Assembly: GCA_030323305.1 (NCBI GenBank)
Contig: CP106741.1
Location: forward strand, 1,390,001-1,454,000
Reading direction: 5' to 3'
DNA: 64,000 nucleotides
Source: Paenibacillus sp. CC-CFT747
GTDB taxonomy: Bacteria > Bacillota > Bacilli > Paenibacillales > NBRC-103111
Of this stretch, positions 11,523 to 21,632 are shown piece by piece. Under the pieces are notes generated by a model. It was not told the DNA's origin. It saw only the letters and a list, made by a program, of their open reading frames with translations, and searched no databases. Position 1 is the first letter of the stretch; each line of letters starts with the position of its first letter. The position numbers and the translations under genes are program-made.

Positions 11523-12089
11523 TTATTTGCCGTCTGCGTCTTCCTCATCGTCTAAGTCGGAATCTTCCTCGTCCTCGGCCTCTTCATCGACCTCATCGAT
11601 GTCGGAATCGTCGGCCTCTTCGTCCTCGATTTCTTCCTCGAAGAATTCTTCTTCCTCTTCCTCTTCGGCTACCTCTTCGCTGTCCTCATTAAAGGCATCG
11701 AAGTCTTCCTCTTCGGCCGTGTAGGTTTCCTCTTCCTCTTGGTAATCCTCTTCGTCCAGATCATCGTCGTCATCGTTGATGATGCGAGGACGCTTGCCGG
11801 TTGCCACGGCATCGTCGGATTTATTGTCAACCGGATACCAGCGCTTCAGTCCCCACAGGTTGTTGCCGACGCAGGCGAACCGGCCGTCCACATTAATTTC
11901 GGTATAAAGCTGGGCGATGACGTCCATCATCTTCTCTTCATCAAAGCCTTTGATTTTGGCGATCTCGTTCATCAGGTCCCGGTAATAAAACGGCGTATTC
12001 GCGGCCTTCAGCACCATGAAAGCCAGATCGACCATCGCCATTTCCTTGGCCTTGTCGGCCGGTACGGACAATGTATATTGGTTACTCAT
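11523..12089 (-). CDS. rpoE: DNA-directed RNA polymerase delta subunit
   Basis: Delta speeds RNA polymerase recycling and promoter selectivity in Gram-positive bacteria. The 188-residue product has the folded HARE-HTH N-terminal domain (about residues 1-90, ending LWGLKRWYPVDN) and an extremely acidic disordered tail of Asp and Glu to the C-terminus, the family hallmark. It lies upstream of pyrG on the same strand, as in Bacillus. The repetitive GAG/GAC codons create long false reading frames on the other strand. Confidence 0.96.
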   Translation of the reverse strand: MSNQYTLSVPADKAKEMAMVDLAFMVLKAANTPFYYRDLMNEIAKIKGFDEEKMMDVIAQLYTEINVDGRFACVGNNLWGLKRWYPVDNKSDDAVATGKRPRIINDDDDDLDEEDYQEEEETYTAEEEDFDAFNEDSEEVAEEEEEEEFFEEEIEDEEADDSDIDEVDEEAEDEEDSDLDDEEDADGK

Positions 12090-12244
12090 TCAAAACCCTT
12101 CCTCTCGCACGGTTTTGCGATAGCTGTTTCCATTCTACCCGTTATCTTCATATAGTAAAACCTATTTTATCTAAAAATGCAACAACCCTTGCCCGCCCAA
12201 ACCGCGAGGGCTTCTGAACAGGAAGAAGGGTCCCCGGGACGTGA

Positions 12245-12267
12245 AAAAGCGGGGGAATCCCCCGCTC
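12245..12267 (-). terminator. Orphan terminator hairpin, minus direction
   Basis: AGCGGGGG / CCCCCGCT (loop AATC region) followed in the minus direction by five T. No minus-strand gene lies directly upstream; the next feature is the protease on the plus strand. It could end an unannotated short RNA. The stretch 12090-12487 otherwise holds only the inverted repeat below. Confidence 0.6.
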
Positions 12268-12351
12268 ATGACTGTATCCGCCCCGGAAAACGCGAATTAT
12301 CCCGATCCGCCTTGATCCCCGTAGCAAGGGTTCCGATACCAACCCTCTCTT

Positions 12352-12450
12352 CATCCTATGTCAATGCCCTTGGTTTGACACGGGCGGGCGACTAAATATT
12401 TCGGGCAGGGCGGACTACCCATGCGGGCCGAGAGGCTCCGACATAGGATG
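12352..12450. repeat. Inverted repeat upstream of the subtilisin-like protease
   Basis: CATCCTATGTC (12352-12362) and its exact reverse complement GACATAGGATG (12440-12450) bracket 77 bases. The right arm extends to GACATAGGATGTC, itself a small palindrome, and lies 38 bases before the protease start. Confidence 0.6.
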
Positions 12451-12487
12451 TCACAAAAGAATTTTCAGCGGAAAAGGGGAAATTCCA

Positions 12488-13649
12488 TTGAACGTGAACG
12501 AATGGCTCCACCACATCTGCGAGGAAATCGGCAGTGAGGATTCCGCACCCCCAGCTATTTGCTCCGTTTCGCAAGCGAGGACACATACCGGAAATGCCTG
12601 GCCGAAAGAGACCGACTCCTGCCGGCCTTGCCCCAGCTTGCCCGGCTGAAGCCCATCGGGCTGATCCGGGGATTCTCCTGTCCCCTTATCTCGCCCTCTA
12701 AGCTTGCCCGCTGCCGCGGAATGGTCACGATTGAACCCGATGAGAAGCACGCTCTCGTCCATGGACTGGCGGAGTTCGCCTCCAAGCCCTCCGCCGGAAG
12801 CCTGCACGTCAGCGGACGGTACTGGATTCCCTGGGGAGTAAAAGAGATCAAAGCTCCTTCCGTCTGGAACCGTTCCAAAGGAAACGCCGTCCGGATCGGC
12901 GTGATCGATACCGGAATCGACTACAACCATCCCGATCTGAAGGCAGCGGCAATCGGGGGCGTCAATCTGGTGCACCGGCACCTGCCTCCCATCGACGACA
13001 ACGGGCACGGAACCCACATCGCGGGCACCATTGCGGCCGCTTCGGAGCGCCTAGGCATTATCGGAGTCGCCCCCGGGGCCCACATTTATGCGGTAAAGGC
13101 CTTTGACCATAACGGCACGGCTTTCGTTTCGGACATCGTTTACGGGATCGACTGGTGCGTGCGCAACCGGATGAACATCATCAACATGAGCTTCGGGATG
13201 AAGACCCCGAGCAAAGCGCTGCAGGATGCCGTCAAGGCCGCCTACCGGGCCGGAACGATTGTGGTCGCCTCCTCCGGCAACGAAGGGAAGCTCGGGGAGA
13301 TCGACTTTCCGGCGCGGTTCCCCTGCACCATTGCCGTAGGGGCCACCTCCCGGCAGAAAAAATCGCCCCCTTCAGCAACCGGGGACGAAAGGTGGACCTT
13401 TATGCCCCCGGCCACAAGATCGTGTCCACCTGGCTCGGCGGCAAATACCACGAGATGAGCGGCACGTCCATGGCCACTTCGCATGTGTCGGGCGTCATTG
13501 CGCTCATGCTCTCCCTGCGCCCCGGTCTCACCCCACGGGCCATAAAAGAAATCCTCCTCAAGCAGGCAACCGACCTTCCTTCGGGAAAAAGGTCATCGAG
13601 CGCCGGGGAGGTCAACGCCCTGCTGAGCGTTCAATCCGCGTTGGGGTAA
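12488..13649 (+). CDS. Subtilisin-like serine protease, S8 family (two frame breaks as sequenced)
   Basis: The repaired product has 387 residues. The catalytic triad is complete: Asp in VIDTGIDYNHPDL, His in NGHGTHIAGT, Ser in MSGTSMATSHVSG, with oxyanion Asn in SSGNEG. No signal peptide is visible, and the N-terminus (MNVNEWLHHICEE) is soluble, so an intracellular or spore-related protease is likely. The start is TTG 12488, since AAGGGGA lies seven bases upstream. The frame breaks at five C (12548-12552) and six A (13357-13362); one base added at each joins all conserved blocks. The exact subfamily (AprX-like or other) cannot be fixed. Confidence 0.88.
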
Positions 13650-13699
13650 GGCCCCTGGCGGCTTACCCGGCCAATTCGCGCAAATCCGGCTCCGCCTGG

Positions 13700-14107
13700 C
13701 TAAGCCCCGTCCGTAACAATGATTTCAAGCCGGCAAGTGCCGGAAGGCTCGCCGGAAACGAACAAATCATAGCTCCAGCTGACCGTTCCCGTTCCGTTGA
13801 CCAGGCGGACCGCCAGCTCACGCGTTTCGGTCCCGAGCTCGAGAAGCCCCTGCGGGGTTTGGTAGAACCCATTCCGGCGGCCGTCCGGCACAAAGGTTTG
13901 CTCGGATTCGACGTCCCCGTGGCGAAGAATCCGGATTTCGCCAGGCGCCACCTTCAAGATGGTGGCGGTCCGGCCCATCGCCGGGTCCGTTTCCCGGTAA
14001 CGGAAATAGAAGGAATCCCCTTTCCGGTACCGTTCCGCGGAGAACGACTGCCGGATTTCTTCGCCGTCTATCCGGCTGTTGATCTGTAAAGTAACGGAAT
14101 CGGGCAT
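13700..14107 (-). CDS. YwiB-like DUF1934 family protein
   Basis: A 135-residue beta-barrel-type protein of the DUF1934 (YwiB) family, function unknown. The start MPDSVTLQINSRIDGEEI at 14107 has AAGGAAGA upstream; the longer in-frame extension to 14164 lacks support. Family signs are the FRYRE region, GEIRILRHGDVESEQ and the C-terminal SYDLFVSGEPSGTCRLEI. In B. subtilis ywiB lies next to argS; no argS is present here. It faces the protease gene tail to tail. Confidence 0.75.
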   Translation of the reverse strand: MPDSVTLQINSRIDGEEIRQSFSAERYRKGDSFYFRYRETDPAMGRTATILKVAPGEIRILRHGDVESEQTFVPDGRRNGFYQTPQGLLELGTETRELAVRLVNGTGTVSWSYDLFVSGEPSGTCRLEIIVTDGA

Positions 14108-14222
14108 AAACCAATCTTCCTTTCGGCAAGCATCCGGTCTTGCGGTTTTCCCCAGTGTACCCAATCGCCCCCGTTAATTCAAACGGACGGCCGTTCCGCG
14201 CCGGACCGGACAAGCCTTTTAA

Positions 14223-14251
14223 TTGAAAACGGTTTACAGAGAAGCTACAAT
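14223..14251 (+). promoter_or_regulatory. Sigma-A promoter of the AraC gene
   Basis: TTGAAA, a 17-base spacer and TACAAT. It lies about 95 bases before the chosen ATG 14346, and argues against the longer reading frame starting at 14223. Confidence 0.75.
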
Positions 14252-14345
14252 AAAAGAATATGACGACCCTCTAGGATCGCATCAGGCCGAACCGATTAGC
14301 ATCGCGAGTCAGCCATATAACGAATTTAAGATGGGCGGAATGTTC

Positions 14346-15188
14346 ATGAACCCCAATGTTTTTCAGCTGGTCACCGAGGAGGATTCCCGTCTTCCCTTCT
14401 ACATAACGAGCCTGGGACGCTGGAACAACCAGGATCCGATCGAACGGAAGGAAGGCTACCGCGACTTTCAATGGATTCAATGCCTGGGAGGAGAGGGCGA
14501 GCTTATGGCGGACGGCAAGCGTTGGACCGTAAGCAAGGGCCAGGGGATGCTGCTGCTTCCGAACTCCCCTCACGAATACCGGGCGATCCGGGAGCCCTGG
14601 GAGGTCATGTGGGTGACGTTTAACGGCAAGCATGCGGCCGATCTTCTGGCGGAGCTGCATTTTACGGAGACCTCCGTACTCTATGTGTCGAATCCCGATA
14701 CCTTGCTATCCAAAATGCACGCGGCCGCCGTGGTGATGCACTCCAAAGACCCCATGCGAAGCTTCGAATGCTCCTCGCTTGTCTACCAGCTCATCCTGGA
14801 CCTGTATACGTACGGCTCCGGGTCCGAGGTCCGCTCCAAGCAGCAGCATTACGAGCAGCTGACGCCGGTCCTGCATTATATTGAAGACCGCTTCGACCGC
14901 CCGATTTCGCTTGGGGAGCTGGCGGGCCAACTCAAGCTGTCGCCCCAGTATACATGCCTGCTCTTTCAGCAGACGATGGGGCTCCGTCCCTTCGAGTACA
15001 TCACGAAATTCCGCATCCGCAAAGCGAAGGAGATGCTTCTGAAGGAGCAGTCTCTCTCCGTGCAGGAGGTAGCCCGCAAGGTCGGGTACGAGCATCCGAG
15101 CTATTTCATCAAGCTGTTCCGCACGGAGGAAGGCATCACGCCGAGCACCTTCCGCCGCGTCCACTGCTCGTCGCCGAGGGCCACTTAG
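14346..15188 (+). CDS. AraC family transcriptional regulator
   Basis: A 280-residue regulator with an N-terminal cupin-like ligand domain (GRWNNQDPIERKEGYRDFQWIQCL, then GQGMLLLPNSPHEYRA) and a C-terminal pair of helix-turn-helix motifs (ISLGELAGQLKLSPQYTCLLFQ and SVQEVARKVGYEHPSYFIKLF). This layout is typical of sugar-responsive activators in Paenibacillus. The start at 14346 follows GGCGGA by seven bases and a clear promoter. No sugar gene lies directly beside it, so its target is unknown. Confidence 0.85.
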   Translation: MNPNVFQLVTEEDSRLPFYITSLGRWNNQDPIERKEGYRDFQWIQCLGGEGELMADGKRWTVSKGQGMLLLPNSPHEYRAIREPWEVMWVTFNGKHAADLLAELHFTETSVLYVSNPDTLLSKMHAAAVVMHSKDPMRSFECSSLVYQLILDLYTYGSGSEVRSKQQHYEQLTPVLHYIEDRFDRPISLGELAGQLKLSPQYTCLLFQQTMGLRPFEYITKFRIRKAKEMLLKEQSLSVQEVARKVGYEHPSYFIKLFRTEEGITPSTFRRVHCSSPRAT

Positions 15189-15339
15189 ATCTATGCCAAA
15201 TCCGCTAGTATGGTTGGGCCGGAAGTGTATTGTCAAGGCATGGGAGGGGCGCACAGGGGGCAAGAAGAGGAGCAGCCATGCGGATATGACGCTTGGGCGA
15301 ACGGCGGCTGGCCACCGGGACGGACCCGGCCCATATAAA

Positions 15340-15395
15340 AACGCCGCTTCGTGAGCCGTCGAACCCGAAGGGTTCCGGCGAAGCGGCGTTTTGCT
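15340..15395 (-). terminator. Terminator of speB (possibly bidirectional)
   Basis: AACGCCGCTTCG pairs with CGAAGCGGCGTT around a GC-rich inner arm. Four or more T follow on the minus strand, and TTTT on the plus strand. Confidence 0.85.
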
Positions 15396-15411
15396 ATAGG
15401 CTTCGGCGGTG

Positions 15412-16279
15412 CTATTTCACCAGGCCGAGGATAATTTCGCGGACAAGCTTCGAGGCGACAATTGGAGTCTGCTCCGAAGGATCGTACACCGGAGCGACCT
15501 CGACTACATCGGCTCCGACCACATGGATGCCCTCGCCTGCAAGCGCATGAACCGCAGCGAGCAGCTCCTTCGATGTGATGCCGCCCGCTTCCGCGGTTCC
15601 CGTTCCCGGTGCAGCCGACGGATCGAGCACATCGATGTCGATCGTCAGATAAACCGGACGTCCCGCGAGCTCCGGAAGCACCTTCTGAAGCGGCTCCAGC
15701 ACGTCGAACGGATAGAAGTTGATGTTCTCACGGGCGTAGCGGAACTCCTCGCGTGTGCCGGACCGGATGCCGAACTGGTACACGTTGCGGCCGCCCATCA
15801 GCTCCGCCGCTTTGCGGATCGGCGTGGAGTGGGACAGCGGTTCCCCTTCGTACTGCTCGCGCAGGTCGGCGTGGGCGTCGATGTGGATCAGCGCCAGGTC
15901 AGGGTATTTCTTGTAAACCTCGCGGATGACCGGCCAGGATACCAGGTGCTCTCCGCCCAGTCCGAGCGGGAACTTGCCGTCATCGAGCAGCCCCTTCACG
16001 TAGTCGCCGATCATGTCGAGGGCACGGCCCGGGTTGCCGAAGGAAGCGGAAGATCGCCCGCGTCGAAATAACGGGCCTCGGACAGGTCCTTGTCCAAGTA
16101 AGGGCTGTACTCCTCGAGCCCGATCGAAACCTCACGGATCCGGGAAGGGCCGAAACGCGAGCCCGGCCGGAAGCTGACGGTGTAGTCCATCGGCATGCCG
16201 TAGATGACCGCCTTCGCGTTCTCGTAATCCGGGAGCTCGCAATAAATACATTGCCTGAATAAGCATCGTCAAAACGCAT
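15412..16279 (-). CDS. speB: Agmatinase (two frame breaks as sequenced)
   Basis: SpeB hydrolyses agmatine to putrescine and urea; it is a manganese enzyme of the arginase/ureohydrolase family. The repaired product has 289 residues, close to B. subtilis SpeB. Metal motifs are GGEHLVSWP, HIDAHADLR and the DIDVLDPSAAPGTGT block. The start ATG 16279 has AGGAGG six bases upstream. The frame breaks near GGG 16231-16233 and GG 16042-16043 (plus strand); one base added at each restores YENAKAVIYGMPMDYTVSF and LPLPFGNPGRALDMIGDY. It follows speE by 84 bases; together they make putrescine and spermidine. Confidence 0.93.
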
Positions 16280-16363
16280 TAGGGAGCCTCCTGTAAAGCG
16301 CAGCCTGTCCGTCGGGATCGGGATCAGGCCCGCTCAAGTCAGTATAATAGACAAGTAAAGGGA

Positions 16364-17191
16364 TTACTTAACCAGATCTTCCACGAATTTGGGAAGAACG
16401 AAAGCCGCCTTATGCAGGCGAGGCGAATAGTATTTCGTATCGAGCTCGGGAATTTGCGTCTCGTCCACCTGCAGGGGATCATGCTTCTTGCTTCCCATCG
16501 TGAAGGTCCACAGGCCGCTCGGGTAAGTCGGGATGTTCGCGATATAGTTGCGGACAACCGGGAAGATCTCGCGCACGTCGCGGTTGACCGTACGGATGAG
16601 GTCCGCCTTGAACCAAGGGTTATCGGTTTGGGCTACGAAAATTCCTTCCTCTTTAAGGGCGTCGTAGATGCCCTGGTAGAAGCCCTTCGTGAACAGCTCG
16701 ACCGCCGGCCCGACCGGTTCGGTGGAATCCACCATGATGACGTCGTAGGTGTTTTTATGGTCATGGATGTGCATATAGCCGTCGTTCACGATGACTTCCA
16801 CGCGGGGGTTGTCCAGCTCGCCGGCAATTTCCGGAAGGAATTGCTTCGAGTAGGTAATGACCTTTCCGTCGATGTCGACGAGAACGGCTTTCTTCACTTT
16901 CGGGTGCTTCATGACTTCCCGGATGACGCCGCCGTCTCCGCCGCCCACCACAAGCACATGCTCCGGGTTGGGATGGGTGAACAGGGCCGGATGCGCGACC
17001 ATTTCATGGTAAACGAACTCATCTTTCACCGTGGTCATGACCATGCCGTCCAGGGTCAGCATGCGTCCGAACTCTTCCGTATCGATGATCGCCAGGTCCT
17101 GAAACTCCGTTTTCTCCGTAACGAGCGTTTCCTTGATCTTAGCCGTGATGCCGAAGCTGTCCGTTTGTTTCTCGGTGTACCACAGTTCCAT
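16364..17191 (-). CDS. speE: Spermidine synthase
   Basis: SpeE transfers aminopropyl from decarboxylated SAM to putrescine. The 275-residue product has the N-terminal beta domain ([19 protein letters not shown]), the SAM-binding [11 protein letters not shown] and the catalytic acidic motif [10 protein letters not shown], followed by AQTDNPWF. The start at 17191 has AGAAGGA upstream; a longer frame to 17302 contains the promoter. It is first in a speE-speB operon, as in Bacillus. Confidence 0.96.
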   Translation of the reverse strand: MELWYTEKQTDSFGITAKIKETLVTEKTEFQDLAIIDTEEFGRMLTLDGMVMTTVKDEFVYHEMVAHPALFTHPNPEHVLVVGGGDGGVIREVMKHPKVKKAVLVDIDGKVITYSKQFLPEIAGELDNPRVEVIVNDGYMHIHDHKNTYDVIMVDSTEPVGPAVELFTKGFYQGIYDALKEEGIFVAQTDNPWFKADLIRTVNRDVREIFPVVRNYIANIPTYPSGLWTFTMGSKKHDPLQVDETQIPELDTKYYSPRLHKAAFVLPKFVEDLVK

Positions 17192-17324
17192 GTCGATTCC
17201 TTCTTTCTGTGTATAGGTAGGGTAATCCAATTGTAACCGCCACATTATGGCTCTCTGCATTCGCTTCGAATCCGATCCCAGTGCCCGATTTCCCAGGCAC
17301 ACCGGTCAATCTCATACCAATTGT

Positions 17325-17352
17325 ATTATAGACAATCAGCGCAAAAAAGCAA
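17325..17352 (-). promoter_or_regulatory. Sigma-A promoter of speE-speB
   Basis: TTGCTT (17352-17347), a 16-base spacer and TATAAT (17330-17325) on the minus strand. The rest of 17192-17680 holds the second dispersed repeat and no gene. Confidence 0.7.
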
Positions 17353-17461
17353 GAAACCAAGCACCCTTTTCAGCCGTTTAAGAGAGCAGGAGCAAAATAG
17401 TTCACGGGGGCGGGTATAGGGATTTCTAACCTTTTCCATACTAATAGAAACAACCGTTGGG

Positions 17462-17560
17462 CTAGTGCCTTATCCGGTAACTTTGTTGGCGGGAAACCCT
17501 CAGGATCCACACGAAAATCAATAGGAAAGCAGACCGACACACTCCCGGATAAGGCGCCAG
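17462..17560. repeat. MITE-like dispersed element, copy 2
   Basis: A 99-bp element between speE and the penicillin-binding protein. Left end CTAGTGCCTTATCCGG and right end CCGGATAAGGCGCCAG are inverted repeats. It is in the opposite orientation to copy 1 at 9501-9595. The middle is less conserved than the ends. Confidence 0.8.
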
Positions 17561-17680
17561 CAAGGAAAAGACCGCTATAAATCAGCATGACCGGCCGGCA
17601 CCGGAAGACCCAAGCGCCAGGCAGGCAATCGAGCCCATCAGGCTTTCCCGGACAGGACGGGCAGCCGGAAAGGAGAGGCC

Positions 17681-19743
17681 ATGGAGCCATACTCTCGCAA
17701 AAAACGCAAAGCCGGGGTCCAGGACGAGGACCCTGTCCTCCTCTGGTTCCGCCGTCTAAAGAGGCTCACCGCGCTCGGCCTCTCCCTTCTCGTGATCGGA
17801 ACCGTGGCGGGCGCACTCTTCCTGCTGTACCTCCGATCCGATGCTCTTCCGGTCTCGAGCGTGACCCTTACCCCTCAAATCTACGATGCCCAAGGGGAGC
17901 TGATCGATGCCTATCAAGGGGGCCAGAAGCGTCAGCCGGTGGCGTTGAAGGACATTTCTCCTTATCTTGTTAAAGCGACGATCGCCATTGAGGACAGCCG
18001 GTTCTACGAGCATTTCGGCATCGATCCGAAGGGGCTTGCCCGGGCGGTCGTCACCGATATCAAAACGCTGTCCATGGAGCAGGGGGCGAGCACGATCACC
18101 CAGCAGCTGGCCCGCAACCTGTACCTCAGCCACGAACGCACGTGGAGCCGCAAAATGAAGGAAGCCGTCTACGCCCTGCAGCTGGAGACGCAGCTGAGCA
18201 AGGATCAGATTCTCGAGCAGTACTTGAACCAAATCTACTACGGCCATTCCGCCTACGGCATCCAGGCCGCCTCCCGCATGTTCTTCGACAAAGACGCCAA
18301 GGACCTGGATCTGGCGGAAAGCTCCCTTCTCGCCGGCGTGCCGAAAGGGCCGCGCTATTACTCGCCTTATCTGGATATGAACAATGCGAAGGACCGGCAG
18401 CGGCTCATTCTCGACGCCATGGTCCGGCACAACGACATTACCAAGGAAGAGGCCGACCGGGCTTATGAGGAGAAGCTGACCATCGTGCCCCAGCAGCCGA
18501 CGCCTCCGGCCGAGGCTCCTTATTTCCGGGACTATATCCGCAGCGTGGTCACCGAGAAGCTGAACATCAGCGAAGCCCTCTACGATTCGGGCGGGTTAAA
18601 AATCTACACGACGCTCGACCTGCGGGCCCAGAAAATAGCCGAGGAAGCCATCGGCAAGCAGCTTAAGGACGCCCCCGAGCTGCAGGCGGCGCTGGTCTCC
18701 CTGGACCCTCGTAACGGAGCCATCAAAGCCATGGTCGGCGGGCGGAGCTACGGGGCCAATCAATTCAACCGGGCCTTCGCCACCACCCGGCAGCCGGGGT
18801 CGTCGTTCAAGCCGATCGTCTATCTGACGGCGCTTAAGAACCATTTTACCCCGCTCCAGAAATACAAGGACGACCCGACGGAATTCTCTTACGAAGACGG
18901 CAAAAAAACGTACAAGCCCAACAACTTCGATAACAAATATACACACGAATGGCTCGATATGCGCCGGGCGATCTCGACATCGAACAACATCTACGCCGTT
19001 CATACCATCCTCGATGTCGGCACGGATAAGGTAATTGACACGGCCCGGCAGCTCGGTGTTACCAGCCGGCTGGAGCCCCTGCCTTCCCTGGCGCTCGGCT
19101 CCTTCCCGGTCAGTCCCTACGAGATGGCCTCCGCTTTCGGAACGTTCGCCAACCTGGGAGTACGGACCGAGCCGAACGCCATCCTCCGCATCGAGGACAA
19201 CGCCGGAAAGATCCTTTACCGGGCCAAGCCCAAGCAGGAAAAGGTCATTGACCCGGCCCAGGCCTATGTCATGACTAATCTGATGGAGAGCGTGTTCGAG
19301 GAGGGGGAACCGGCTTCCGCGTTTCCGATCTGATGAAGCGCCCCGTGGCCGGCAAAACAGGCACGACCAATACCGACGCCTGGATGGTCGGGTATACCCC
19401 CGAGCTGTCCACCGCGGTATGGGTAGGCTACGACAAGGACCGGGTGATTTCCTCGGCGGAATCGCATAAGGCCGCTCCGATCTTTGCCGAATATACGGAA
19501 GGAGCCCTCGAAGCCATTCCTCCGAAGCAGTTCACGGTCCCCGAAGGCGTGGTTACCGTGTACATCGATCCGGAGAGCGGCAAGCTCGCGAACGAGGCTT
19601 GCCCGCACTCGCAGCTGCAGGCGTTCGTCCAGGGGACGGAGCCGACGGAATACTGCTCCGGGGGCTCCGGAACCGGTGCCCAGGACAAAGGCAAGGAGAA
19701 CAAATCGTGGTGGGAGGATTTGAAGCGTTGGTGGAACGATTGA
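17681..19743 (+). CDS. Class A penicillin-binding protein, PBP1A family (one frame break as sequenced)
   Basis: A bifunctional peptidoglycan glycosyltransferase and transpeptidase of 687 residues after repair. A short cytoplasmic tail and a membrane helix (about 30-51) anchor it. GT51 motifs are EDSRFYEHFG (from residue 104) and QGASTITQQLARN; transpeptidase motifs are SSFK (Ser374), STSN and GKTGTT. The C-terminal tail ends WWEDLKRWWND. The frame breaks at five G (19303-19307); adding one restores EEGGTGFRVSDLMKRPVAG. The start has AGGAGAG upstream. It sits where B. subtilis has pbpG (near speE and ywhD), so a PbpG-like sporulation role is possible. Confidence 0.93.
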
Positions 19744-19789
19744 TGCCGGCTCGCTTCTCTCCCGGGAGAGTATTATATGGATGTAAGCG

Positions 19790-19832
19790 AACCGCTCGGG
19801 TCTGTTCAGGCTCGGGCGGTTTGGTGTTTTGT
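19790..19832 (+). terminator. Terminator of the penicillin-binding protein gene
   Basis: A 13-bp stem with a few G-T pairs (AACCGCTCGGGTC with GGCTCGGGCGGTT) and a six-base loop, then a T-rich tail. Confidence 0.7.
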
Positions 19833-19872
19833 GAGGCTTGAACCTATTTGTAAGCGATTTCGGGTGAGAAAC

Positions 19873-19905
19873 ACAAAAAAGCGAACCGGGGGTTCGCTTC
19901 TTTGC
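19873..19905 (-). terminator. Terminator of the phosphodiester glycosidase gene
   Basis: AAGCGAACC / GGTTCGCTT around GGG, followed in the minus direction by six T. A second palindrome AGTATATT / AATATACT lies at 19912-19932. Nothing else is seen in 19833-20110. Confidence 0.75.
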
Positions 19906-20110
19906 TGTCCTAGTATATTGCGTTAATATACTTTCCACAGTATAACCTGTACAGGAAAACAATCTCAACCGCTGACACACAATCGCCACAATTGCTGCGG
20001 CTCCCGAATTTCCTTCTGGAAGGGTCTTCTTCACCAGGTGGCGGGGAGCGCGGAAAACGGGTGCCATAACCGTTTCATTTGAGCGCACGATCGGAGCAGG
20101 GAGGATGCGG

Positions 20111-21553
20111 TTAGCCTGCCGCGGCCAAGGAGCCGGCGGGATCGGACGGCAGCACCGCGGGGGACGCGGCTGGCGCGCCGGCTGCCGGGGCCGGCGTTGC
20201 AGCCGGCGGGACCGCCGCTGCGGGCATGCTCGCCGCCGGCGTCGGCTTCGTGCTGGCCGCCGCGTCCGCACCGCCCGGCCCAGGCTCCGCGCCGGCTGGC
20301 GCAGCGCCAGCCCCGCTCGGCGAGGGCTTCGGCGTGCCGGCAGGAGCCGGCTTGGCCGTCGCCTGCGGTGCCTCCTCGGCCGGGGAGGCAGGTGCTGCCT
20401 CAGGCCGCGCCGCCGACGAGCGGGCCGACGCCTGCTCCCTCAGCCGCTGCTGCTCCGCGAGAAACTCGGGATGCGACTTCGCGCCTCCCGGATCGATGAC
20501 GGAGATGCCCTTCCACGGGCTCGTTACCGCCACCTCCTGCGGACGGTCGAAGATCAGGAACGCCGAAGGGAGCCGGCGCTCGCCGTACCGGCTGGACGGC
20601 TTGGTGATAAGCTCGCCGTCCACGACCATCTCGGCGGAGGCCCCGCCGTCCAGGAAGCCGGCGTTCACGACGCCCTGCTCCAGAAAGAGGTCCTGGACCT
20701 CCTTCAGCGTAGCCCCGAGGCTGTGCGTCGGCTGCCGCCCGTCGATGACAATGAAAATCACTGTGCCGTCGGCCTTCTGGCCGACCGCCGTCCGAGGATC
20801 CCGGCCTGACGATCCGTTGCCGTTCGTAATGAGCGGTTTGCCATCCAGAATGACGCGCGGATAGAAGGATGCGGCTTCCTTGACCTTCAGCTCCCTCAAA
20901 TCATCCAGCGTGTAGTTGCCGACCACCAGCTTCCCTTCGTCGGTGAAGCCCACGATCGGCTGCTTGCCCTTCACATCCGCGTACATGATTTCGGAGTCGG
21001 ACATGATCATGCCGATCGGCGCGAAGCCGTTGCCGAGCCCATCGGGGTCGTCGAAGCCTCCGGCATTCACGCCCGCCACCGCACCGGTACGCTTCACCAT
21101 CTCGGTAATCCGCTCCCCCATCGGCGCCTTGGCCGTGACGACCATGCGGATGCTTTTGGGATCATAGACCCACATCATTTTTCCTTTGAAGAAGGGCTTC
21201 GAGATATCCTCTACCCGGATCAGCTCTTCCTTGCTCCTCCTCACGGGCTCGGCCGGAGCCGGAAGCGTAATCAGCTCCAGCTCCTGCTCCTCATCCCCCA
21301 TCACCGAAACCTGCACCATCTTCTCCGCCACCATTAAATCCCGCTTCGCCCCGCCTACAAAAATCCACGCCCAGGAACGGTGCTGCGTCCCGATAAAGGT
21401 CGCCGCCGAAAACTCGCGCAGACTCGCTCCCGCCGGGGTCAGATACAGGAAGCTCGTGCTCAGAAAAAGCATCAAGCTGAAAAGCATCATTGTTTTTTTG
21501 AACCAGCTCCAATTTCGAAGGGTCGAGCCCATTTTTCTTCCCCACTCACCCAT
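20111..21553 (-). CDS. Phosphodiester glycosidase (NAGPA) family protein with Ala/Pro-rich tail
   Basis: A 480-residue exported protein. The N-terminus has a basic patch and one hydrophobic helix (TMMLFSLMLFLSTSFLYL), so it is a membrane anchor or uncleaved signal. The central NAGPA domain shows AVAGVNAGGFDDPDG, GRDPRTAVGQKADGT and VNAGFLDGGASAEMVVDG, typical of the phosphodiester glycosidase fold that in other proteins uncovers mannose-6-phosphate or acts on wall sugars. From about residue 370 a low-complexity Ala/Pro tail of more than 100 residues follows, perhaps spanning the wall. The substrate here is unknown. Confidence 0.8.
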   Translation of the reverse strand: MGEWGRKMGSTLRNWSWFKKTMMLFSLMLFLSTSFLYLTPAGASLREFSAATFIGTQHRSWAWIFVGGAKRDLMVAEKMVQVSVMGDEEQELELITLPAPAEPVRRSKEELIRVEDISKPFFKGKMMWVYDPKSIRMVVTAKAPMGERITEMVKRTGAVAGVNAGGFDDPDGLGNGFAPIGMIMSDSEIMYADVKGKQPIVGFTDEGKLVVGNYTLDDLRELKVKEAASFYPRVILDGKPLITNGNGSSGRDPRTAVGQKADGTVIFIVIDGRQPTHSLGATLKEVQDLFLEQGVVNAGFLDGGASAEMVVDGELITKPSSRYGERRLPSAFLIFDRPQEVAVTSPWKGISVIDPGGAKSHPEFLAEQQRLREQASARSSAARPEAAPASPAEEAPQATAKPAPAGTPKPSPSGAGAAPAGAEPGPGGADAAASTKPTPAASMPAAAVPPAATPAPAAGAPAASPAVLPSDPAGSLAAAG

Positions 21554-21632
21554 GCTTCGCCGCTCCTTCTACGCATTCCCGCAGGCCCTTTCCGCCTTCG
21601 TTCGTCACTAATGTATGGGCTTTCCCGCTTCT

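Noticed and set aside
11527..11724. Ser-rich reading frame opposite rpoE
   Set aside because: A complement of the acidic GAG/GAC tail of delta; no ribosome site.
12148..12354. Minus-strand ORF upstream of the protease
   Set aside because: It crosses the orphan terminator hairpin and has no protein-like features.
17370..17690. 106-codon frame across the second dispersed repeat
   Set aside because: It reads through an inverted-repeat element and a promoter region, with no ribosome site or family match. The shared PTKLPDK string in copy 1 is only the repeat translated.
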